A DNA stretch of 8,496 bases. It comes from Lachnospiraceae bacterium (lineage in GTDB: Bacteria; Bacillota; Clostridia; Lachnospirales; Lachnospiraceae). Shown one piece after another: positions 1-4,839 of this stretch. The notes beneath the pieces were generated by a model that saw nothing but the letters and a program-made list of their open reading frames with translations, searched no databases and had not been told where the DNA came from. Position 1 is the first letter of the stretch. Each line of letters begins with the position of its first letter. The position numbers were made by a program, and so were the translations under genes. The stretch covers positions 1 through 8,496 of the forward strand of contig JAFUXY010000382.1 in NCBI GenBank assembly GCA_017477005.1, written 5' to 3'.

Positions 1-921
1 GATCTCATAGAACGACCCGCGGTACAAAATCGACAAGATCGTACCCGGCATCCCGTCGTCCGTTTTTTCCCGCAGTAGACGGATATCCTCTGGACGCACC
101 ACGACATCCACCTCTCCCTGGGCAAAGCCCCGGTCCACGCTCATCCACTCATGGCCTGCGAAATAGACCCGCCCGTCCGAGCCCTCTTCTCCCCGGTAGG
201 TAGCCTCGAAAATATTCGATTCCCCGATGAAATCCGCCACGAAGCGGTTGTCCGGCTCATCGTACACCTCTACCGGGCTGCCGGTCTGCTGGATACGCCC
301 GTCCTTCATGATCACGACCGTATCCGACATCGTCAACGCCTCGTCCTGATCGTGCGTCACATATAAAAAGGTAATCCCCAGCTCCTTCTTCAGCTTCACC
401 AATTCATACTGCATAGATTTCCGAAGCTTCAGATCCAAGGCGCCCAAAGGCTCGTCCAGCAGCAGAATTTCGGGCTCGCAGACAATCGCTCTCGCAATGG
501 CGATCCGCTGCTGCTGCCCGCCCGACAAGGAGCGTATATTTCTACGCTCAAAATCCGGCAGCCCCACCAAGGCCAGCGCGTTTTTTACCTTTCGTTCGAT
601 CTCATCAGAAGATAATTTCCGCACCATCAGCCCAAACGCAATGTTTTCAAACACATTCATATGCGGAAACAAGGCGTATTTCTGAAAAATAGTATTCACA
701 TTGCGCTTGTTCGGCGGCAGCTTCGTCACATCTTCTCCGTCCAAAAAAATCTTTCCGCTGTCGGGACTCTCGAATCCGCCGATCAGACGAAGGATCGTCG
801 TCTTGCCACAGCCGGACGGACCGAGCAGGGTCACAAAGGACCCCTCCGGGATCTTCAAATGAATATGTCGCAGCACCTCTTGGCCGCCGAATCCTTTGCA
901 TACATCGACCAGCTCTATCAT
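1..921 (-). CDS. potA: Spermidine/putrescine ABC importer ATP-binding protein PotA (3' end cut by window)
   Basis: This is the ATPase subunit that drives polyamine uptake through the PotBC permease with the PotD binding protein, acting on the cytoplasmic face of the membrane. The minus-strand reading frame is open for 307 codons from ATG at 921 to the window edge with no stop. Walker A GPSGCGKT is at residues 34-41, the Q-loop glutamine at 80, signature LSGGQQQR at 132-139, Walker B ILLLDEP at 152-158 and the switch histidine at 190. After FIGESNIFEA (231-240), typical of PotA, a TOBE-type domain begins and includes VVRPEDIRLL. PotA proteins are usually about 350-380 residues, so roughly 45-70 residues are missing. 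The start is supported by GGTGGAG (complement of 927-933), about 5 nt upstream. The permease and binding-protein genes would be expected beyond position 1. Other CUT1-type importers share these ATPase motifs; the region after the switch favours PotA. Confidence 0.93.
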   Translation of the reverse strand, partial: MIELVDVCKGFGGQEVLRHIHLKIPEGSFVTLLGPSGCGKTTILRLIGGFESPDSGKIFLDGEDVTKLPPNKRNVNTIFQKYALFPHMNVFENIAFGLMVRKLSSDEIERKVKNALALVGLPDFERRNIRSLSGGQQQRIAIARAIVCEPEILLLDEPLGALDLKLRKSMQYELVKLKKELGITFLYVTHDQDEALTMSDTVVIMKDGRIQQTGSPVEVYDEPDNRFVADFIGESNIFEATYRGEEGSDGRVYFAGHEWMSVDRGFAQGEVDVVVRPEDIRLLREKTDDGMPGTILSILYRGSFYEI

Positions 922-926
922 GAAAA

Positions 927-933
927 CTCCACC
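927..933 (-). promoter_or_regulatory. Ribosome binding site of potA
   Basis: On the minus strand GGTGGAG lies about 5 nt before the ATG at 921. It supports this start and marks the end of the long leader. The last of the three 22-nt-spaced repeats stops only about 14 nt upstream of it, so anything that binds the repeats could affect ribosome access. Confidence 0.7.
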
Positions 934-946
934 TATCCGTCCGTTT

Positions 947-1003
947 CAAAGCATATACTGCCCCAATACAAAGCATATACTTCCCCAATTCAAAGCATAT
1001 ACT
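947..1003 (-). repeat. Three direct repeats at exact 22-nt spacing in the potA leader
   Basis: The 13-mer CAAAGCATATACT (plus strand; AGTATATGCTTTG on the minus strand) occurs three times without mismatch, starting at 947, 969 and 991. The first two spacers are also nearly alike (GCCCCAATA and TCCCCAATT). A 22-nt period is about two turns of B-DNA, so the copies lie on one face of the helix, as expected for cooperative operator binding. The core AGTATATGCT is an imperfect palindrome. The array lies between the inferred potA transcription start and the potA ribosome binding site, so it could act in DNA as a roadblock operator or in RNA. Three exact copies are directly visible; the function is inferred. 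Confidence 0.85.
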
Positions 1004-1011
1004 ATATTATT

Positions 1012-1116
1012 AGTGCACGAACTTGATTCGTGCACTTTGCGCCGAATTCGAATCAGGCAACGCCTGATATTCCTATCGAATTCGTGTGCATGGTTTCTTG
1101 TCAGTACAGGCGCAAA
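1012..1116 (-). promoter_or_regulatory. Candidate structured mRNA leader of potA (nested inverted repeats)
   Basis: Four inverted repeats are packed here. The outer pair is TTTGCGCC at 1036-1043 with GGCGCAAA at 1109-1116. Inside it CGAATTCG occurs at 1043-1050 and 1077-1084. Inside that ATCAGGC (1052-1058) pairs with GCCTGAT (1062-1068) across a 3-nt loop. Adjacent is a perfect 10-bp stem, AGTGCACGAA (1012-1021) with TTCGTGCACT (1027-1036), and a 5-nt loop. The segment lies downstream of the inferred minus-strand promoter and would form the 5' part of a potA leader of about 200 nt. No run of U follows any stem on the minus strand, so it is not a plain intrinsic terminator. I do not recognise it as a known riboswitch class. 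A small repeat-derived element is an alternative. Confidence 0.5.
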
Positions 1117-1127
1117 ATCCGTTTACT

Positions 1128-1155
1128 ATTATAAGCAAAAGAGAAAACTCGTCAA
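1128..1155 (-). promoter_or_regulatory. Sigma-A-type promoter for potA
   Basis: On the minus strand TTGACG (complement of 1150-1155) is followed, after a 16-bp spacer, by a perfect TATAAT (complement of 1128-1133). Transcription would start near 1120 and run left, giving a leader of about 200 nt before the potA ATG at 921. The match to consensus is strong, but no start site can be confirmed from sequence alone. Confidence 0.7.
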
Positions 1156-1158
1156 CAG

Positions 1159-1187
1159 TTGATTTTGGCGTACGATTCTTGTACAAT
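1159..1187 (+). promoter_or_regulatory. Sigma-A-type promoter for the ABC-F / EIIB-ROK operon
   Basis: TTGATT at 1159-1164 and TACAAT at 1182-1187 are separated by exactly 17 bp. Transcription would start near 1194, giving a short leader of under 40 nt before the ATG at 1232. The hairpins at 1012-1116 are upstream of this promoter and so are not in this transcript. Its -35 box lies 3 bp from the -35 box of the divergent potA promoter. Confidence 0.72.
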
Positions 1188-1231
1188 ACGTCTTTGGAGT
1201 TTATCGCAAAAATAGTCAAACGAGGTTTTTT

Positions 1232-2863
1232 ATGATTCAGGCAAGCAATATTACATTACGGATTGGAAAAAAGGCGCTCTTCGAAGACGTCAACATCAAA
1301 TTCACAGAAGGAAACTGCTATGGGCTGATCGGAGCCAACGGCGCCGGAAAGTCCACTTTTCTGAAGATTCTTTCGGGGGTACTCGAACCGACAAACGGCA
1401 ACGTGATCATTACGCCCGGACAGCGGCTCTCGGTTTTGGAGCAGGATCACTTCAAATACGATGAGTTCAACGTGCTCGATACCGTGATCATGGGCAACCA
1501 AAGGCTCTATGATATTATGAAGGAAAAGGAATCGCTGTACGCCAAAGAGGATTTTTCGGACGAGGACGGGATCCGCGCTTCGGAGTTGGAGACGGATTTT
1601 GCCGAGATGGACGGCTGGAATGCGGAAAGCGACGCCGCCACATTACTAAACGGTTTGGGGATCGAGACGGAACGGCATTATTCGATGATGAAGGATCTGA
1701 GCGGCGCCGAAAAGGTCAAGGATCTGCTCGCAAAGGCGCTGTTTGGAAATCCGGACATTTTGCTTTTGGACGAGCCGACCAACCACTTGGATCTCGATGC
1801 GATCGGATGGCTCGAGGAATTTCTGATCAATTTCGAAAACACGGTCATCGTTGTCTCCCACGACCGCTATTTCCTGAACAAAGTCTGTACCAATACGGCG
1901 GATATTGATTATGGGAAGATCGAGCTGTACGCCGGGAATTATGATTTCTGGTATGAATCCAGCCAGCTTATCCTGAAGCAGCGCAAGGAAGCCAACAAGA
2001 AAAAAGAAGAACAGATCAAGGAATTGAAGGAGTTCATCTCCCGCTTCTCCGCCAATGCCTCCAAGTCCAAACAGGCGACCTCTCGGAAGCGGGCACTCGA
2101 AAAGATCGAACTCGACGACATCCGCCCCTCGAGCCGCAAATATCCCTACATCGATTTTCGCCCCAATCGCGACATCGGAAACGAGGTACTGACCGTAGAA
2201 AATATTTCAAAAACCATCGATGGCGTGAAGGTGCTTGACAATATCTCGTTCGTGGTCGGACACGACGACAAGATCGCCTTTGTGGGCAGCAACGAGGCCG
2301 CAAAGACCACGCTGTTTTCCATTTTGATGGGCGAGATGGAGCCGGATGAAGGCTCCTACAAATGGGGGGTCACGACGTCGCAGTCCTATTTTCCAAAGGA
2401 CAATACCAAGATTTTTGACACCGACCTCGTGATCGTAGACTGGCTGACCCAGTTTTCAGAGATCAAGGACGCCACCTATGTGCGAGGCTTTTTGGGCCGG
2501 ATGCTCTTCGCCGGAGAAGACGGGGTCAAGAAAATGCGCGTCCTATCAGGAGGAGAAAAGGTTCGGGTACTGCTCTCCCGTATGATGATCGAAGGTTCTA
2601 ATATCTTGATTTTAGATGAGCCTACCGACCATTTAGATATGGAGGCGATTACTTCCTTAAATGAAGGTTTGAAAAAATTCAAAGGTGTGCTGCTCTTCTC
2701 ATCGAGAGACCACCAGATCGTACAGACGACGGCCAACCGGATCATGGAAATCCTGCCTAATGGCACGATGATCGACAAGATTACGACCTACGATGAATAC
2801 CTCGAAAGCGATGAGATGGCGAGGAAGCGTCAGGTATATTCTATGACTGAAGAGGACAACTAA
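1232..2863 (+). CDS. ABC-F family ATPase, YkpA/YbiT-like subgroup
   Basis: This is a 543-residue soluble protein with two tandem ATPase domains and no membrane segments, the layout of ABC-F proteins that act on the ribosome. In domain 1, Walker A GANGAGKST is at 34-42, the signature is LSGAE at 156-160 (usual form LSGGE), Walker B ILLLDEPTNHLD is at 176-187 and the switch histidine is H210. A charged lysine-rich linker at about 244-300 corresponds to the tRNA-interaction region of the family. In domain 2, Walker A reads GSNEAAKTT (352-360), the signature is LSGGEKVR (438-445), Walker B ILILDEPTDHLD is at 458-469, and the switch histidine is replaced by arginine (SRDH, R492). Length and the EQDHFKYDEF and TTSQSYFPKDN segments fit the YkpA/YbiT subgroup better than the resistance-type ABC-Fs. 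The start follows GAGG at 1222-1225. The next gene begins 11 nt after the stop, so the two are cotranscribed. The substrate event on the ribosome is unknown. Confidence 0.9.
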   Translation: MIQASNITLRIGKKALFEDVNIKFTEGNCYGLIGANGAGKSTFLKILSGVLEPTNGNVIITPGQRLSVLEQDHFKYDEFNVLDTVIMGNQRLYDIMKEKESLYAKEDFSDEDGIRASELETDFAEMDGWNAESDAATLLNGLGIETERHYSMMKDLSGAEKVKDLLAKALFGNPDILLLDEPTNHLDLDAIGWLEEFLINFENTVIVVSHDRYFLNKVCTNTADIDYGKIELYAGNYDFWYESSQLILKQRKEANKKKEEQIKELKEFISRFSANASKSKQATSRKRALEKIELDDIRPSSRKYPYIDFRPNRDIGNEVLTVENISKTIDGVKVLDNISFVVGHDDKIAFVGSNEAAKTTLFSILMGEMEPDEGSYKWGVTTSQSYFPKDNTKIFDTDLVIVDWLTQFSEIKDATYVRGFLGRMLFAGEDGVKKMRVLSGGEKVRVLLSRMMIEGSNILILDEPTDHLDMEAITSLNEGLKKFKGVLLFSSRDHQIVQTTANRIMEILPNGTMIDKITTYDEYLESDEMARKRQVYSMTEEDN

Positions 2864-2868
2864 GGAGA
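2862..2868 (+). promoter_or_regulatory. Ribosome binding site overlapping the ABC-F stop codon
   Basis: AAGGAGA overlaps the TAA stop of the ABC-F gene (2861-2863) and lies 6 nt before the ATG at 2875. This fixes the start of the second gene and points to tight coupling in one transcript. Confidence 0.75.
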
Positions 2869-2874
2869 CATCCA

Positions 2875-4272
2875 ATGATTGATGAATACCGGGACTGGAT
2901 CCGCGTGCAAAACTACACCCTTGGCACGCTGTCTGAAAAGGATGGAAACTTTCGCGTTGATTCCGACTTTGCGTTGGCGGAGATCAATTTCTATGAACTT
3001 GAAATGACCATCGTAGAACTGCGGATCACACGCAAAAAGGACGATGAGACGGTGTTTTTCCTGCATTTCGAGCTGCGGGATATGGAGTATGCCAAAGAAC
3101 TGTTTGTCGAAATGGGGGAGACCTATGCGGAGCTTTCGAAAAAGCAAAGCGTGCAGGTGCTTTTGTCCTGCACCTCCGCCTTGACGACGGGCCTTGTGGC
3201 GGACAAGCTGAATCAGGCCGCCTCCCTGCTCTCCGCCGATTTTCATTTTGACGCAGTTCCGTTTCCCGAGCTCTATGAAAAAGCGCCCGACTACGATCTG
3301 CTGCTTTTGGCGCCGCAGATTGCCTACGAGGGCGCGAAGATCCGAAAGATCATGAAGGATATGACGGTGTTGGATATCCCGCCCCGTCTGTTTGCCACCT
3401 ACGACGCACCCGCCATCCTCGAACTGGTACGGCAGAAATTCGCCGAACGGGACAATGCCACTCGCGGACAGATCGAGAAAAAAACTGTTTCCGTCAGCGA
3501 CAATACGTTCCGGATCCTCTCAATCGCTGTCCTGGGCTACGGCAAAGACCTGTATCGGGTACTCTATCGCTGCTACGACAATGGAAAGCCTGATTTCGAA
3601 GAACGGGTTATGCGGCGCGGAAAGGGCAAGAACCTACACCGCATCCTGCGGGACATCATTGAGACCTCTCAAGGGATGCACAAATGTTTCGATGCGATCG
3701 GCATTACGATGCCAGGCGAGGTGCGCAACGGACATGTCGCCATCAATCATATGGATCCGGAACTGGATCTGGTCGCCGATTTTGAGAAACGCTACGGCGT
3801 CCCGATCATCCTGAAAAACAATACCCAGGCCGGTATCCTGGGGTTCCATGCCCGCCACAGCCACTACAAAAGCGCCGCCCTTCTCTCTCAGGGCGTAGCG
3901 GCGCGCTTCGGCGGCTGCGGTGCCATCGTCAACAACCAACTTTTGGAAGGCGCCCACAATGTCGCCGGAGAGATCAAATACATTCTGAGGCGTTTCTACG
4001 GATTGACCATCTCCGAAACCCACGGCGTCACCCCGGCCGAGACGCTTGAGACTTTGGATTTGTTCTCCCGATGCATCATTTCGCTGCTCGATCCGGAGAT
4101 CCTGCTCGTCCGCAGCAAGCTGCTGACCGACATCGAGGATCTGCATAAGGCGCTGCTGCGTACCATACCGGCCGCCAATCTGCCAAAGCTGCGCAAGATC
4201 GACGACAACGACGCGCTGGAATATATGCTGTTGGGCATCATGACCCTCTGCGTGGAACGCCTTGTGAAGTAA
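2875..4272 (+). CDS. EIIB-like / degenerate ROK fusion protein
   Basis: This is a 465-residue soluble protein. Residues 1-88 form a region I do not recognise. Residues 92-190 resemble the lactose/cellobiose PTS EIIB fold: a strand leading to Cys99 in LLSCTSALTTGL (compare C-x-x-G-M-S-T-S of EIIB), then YDLLLLAPQIAYEG at 140-153. Residues 212-465 look like a ROK (sugar kinase/repressor) domain, with AIGITMPGEV at 274-283, a GVPIILKNNTQAG segment at 308-320 and EGAHNVAGEI at 358-367. Key ROK residues are changed: the N-terminal DxGGT phosphate loop is GYG, the catalytic ND dyad is NN (315-316), and the GEIGH and cysteine zinc motifs are absent. No helix-turn-helix is seen. The family knowledge suggests a sugar or phosphoryl sensor rather than a kinase, but that is inference. 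It is cotranscribed with the ABC-F gene. Automated annotation would probably call it a ROK family protein. Confidence 0.75.
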   Translation: MIDEYRDWIRVQNYTLGTLSEKDGNFRVDSDFALAEINFYELEMTIVELRITRKKDDETVFFLHFELRDMEYAKELFVEMGETYAELSKKQSVQVLLSCTSALTTGLVADKLNQAASLLSADFHFDAVPFPELYEKAPDYDLLLLAPQIAYEGAKIRKIMKDMTVLDIPPRLFATYDAPAILELVRQKFAERDNATRGQIEKKTVSVSDNTFRILSIAVLGYGKDLYRVLYRCYDNGKPDFEERVMRRGKGKNLHRILRDIIETSQGMHKCFDAIGITMPGEVRNGHVAINHMDPELDLVADFEKRYGVPIILKNNTQAGILGFHARHSHYKSAALLSQGVAARFGGCGAIVNNQLLEGAHNVAGEIKYILRRFYGLTISETHGVTPAETLETLDLFSRCIISLLDPEILLVRSKLLTDIEDLHKALLRTIPAANLPKLRKIDDNDALEYMLLGIMTLCVERLVK

Positions 4273-4340
4273 AATCAGCAAGAGCATACACAAAAAGTGT
4301 GGAATAAGTTCATCATTGAAAATTTCCAATTTGCCTACTG

Positions 4341-4369
4341 TTCATGATCCAACGCTTATGTTATATTAT
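4341..4369 (+). promoter_or_regulatory. Possible promoter of the Panacea/DUF4065 gene
   Basis: A weak TTCATG (4341-4346), a 17-bp spacer and TATTAT (4364-4369) lie in the AT-rich gap before the gene. Transcription would start only a few bases before the ribosome binding site. The rest of the gap (4273-4340) shows no convincing terminator, so read-through from the upstream operon is also possible. Confidence 0.35.
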
Positions 4370-4377
4370 ATCTCAGG

Positions 4378-4384
4378 AAGGAGG
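4378..4384 (+). promoter_or_regulatory. Consensus ribosome binding site of the Panacea/DUF4065 gene
   Basis: AAGGAGG matches the anti-Shine-Dalgarno perfectly. The possible starts GTG 4387, ATG 4390 and ATG 4393 lie 2, 5 and 8 nt downstream. The spacing rules out 4387 and best fits 4393, with 4390 possible. Confidence 0.75.
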
Positions 4385-4392
4385 ATGTGATG

Positions 4393-4824
4393 ATGGCTAA
4401 TGTTTTTGATACAGCAAAATATATTTTAGAGCAGTCTGGCCCTATGTCAACAATGAAGCTTCAGAAGCTGTGCTATTATTCTCAAACATGGTCACTTGTT
4501 TGGGATGAATCTCCTTTATTTGAAGAAAATTTTCAGGCGTGGGCTAACGGCCCAGTATGTCCTGAATTATTCTACAAAACACAAGGTCAATATTCAGTAA
4601 GTGCCCGTGATGAGACCGGTGGATCAGGCGATTTATCTGACAACCAAAAAGACACCATAGATAGAGTCTTGGAACATTATGGTAGCCACAACGCACAATG
4701 GCTTAGTCAGTTGACACATATGGAAGACCCGTGGATTAAGGCACGAGATGGTGTTCCATCTGGTACAGGATGTAGCAATGTGATTACAAAGGAGAGCATG
4801 GCGTTATACTATGGCGGGCTCTAA
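4393..4824 (+). CDS. Panacea-domain (DUF4065, SocA/GepA-like) antitoxin-type protein
   Basis: This is a 143-residue protein covering the whole Panacea (DUF4065) domain. From the chosen start the recognisable blocks in order are AKYILEQ near the N-terminus, MKLQKLCYYSQTWSL, FQAWANGPVCPELFYK, a helical stretch after LSDNQKDTIDRVLEHYG, then LTHMEDPWIKAR, and a C-terminal ITKESMALYYGGL. The family is known as antitoxins that neutralise many unrelated toxins, and as phage-linked or proteolysis-adaptor proteins (SocA). No toxin gene is visible next to it: 120 bp upstream is non-coding, and only 15 nt downstream lie before the stop of the convergent c-di-GMP gene. The gene is clearly more AT-rich than its neighbours, which suggests horizontal acquisition. 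It could be an orphan antitoxin, a remnant of a pair, or a domesticated regulator. Start choice rests on the AAGGAGG at 4378-4384. Confidence 0.87.
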   Translation: MANVFDTAKYILEQSGPMSTMKLQKLCYYSQTWSLVWDESPLFEENFQAWANGPVCPELFYKTQGQYSVSARDETGGSGDLSDNQKDTIDRVLEHYGSHNAQWLSQLTHMEDPWIKARDGVPSGTGCSNVITKESMALYYGGL

Positions 4825-4839
4825 TTGTACGGTTACATG

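Noticed and set aside
647..988. Minus-strand frame of 113 codons overlapping the start of potA
   Set aside because: It is out of frame with potA, reads through conserved potA coding sequence, and its start lies in the leader repeats. Only its first ATGs are of interest, as possible mini-ORF starts.
947..1003. Three regular repeats as a short CRISPR array
   Set aside because: The repeat unit is only 13 nt, the spacers are 9 nt and nearly identical to each other, and no cas gene is present. It fits an operator or leader repeat.
1012..1036. Perfect 10-bp hairpin as a rho-independent terminator
   Set aside because: Neither strand has a T-run directly after the stem, and no gene ends nearby; the flanking genes are divergent.
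1012..1116. Leader hairpins as an attenuator of the ABC-F gene, as in antibiotic-induced ABC-F genes
   Set aside because: The good plus-strand promoter at 1159-1187 lies downstream of the hairpins, so they would not be in the ABC-F transcript; the protein also fits the YkpA/YbiT subgroup rather than a resistance type.
661..1162. Plus-strand frames of 121 and 88 codons opposite potA and through the leader
   Set aside because: They run antisense to potA and across inverted and direct repeats, with no ribosome site or recognisable protein features.
3634..4329. Minus-strand open frame of 231 codons opposite the EIIB/ROK gene
   Set aside because: It is antisense to a gene with recognisable motifs and a good ribosome site; no family resemblance was seen.
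4273..4340. Terminator after the EIIB/ROK gene
   Set aside because: Only weak AT-rich short inverted repeats are present (such as AAATT-TCC-AATTT), with no GC stem or T-run.
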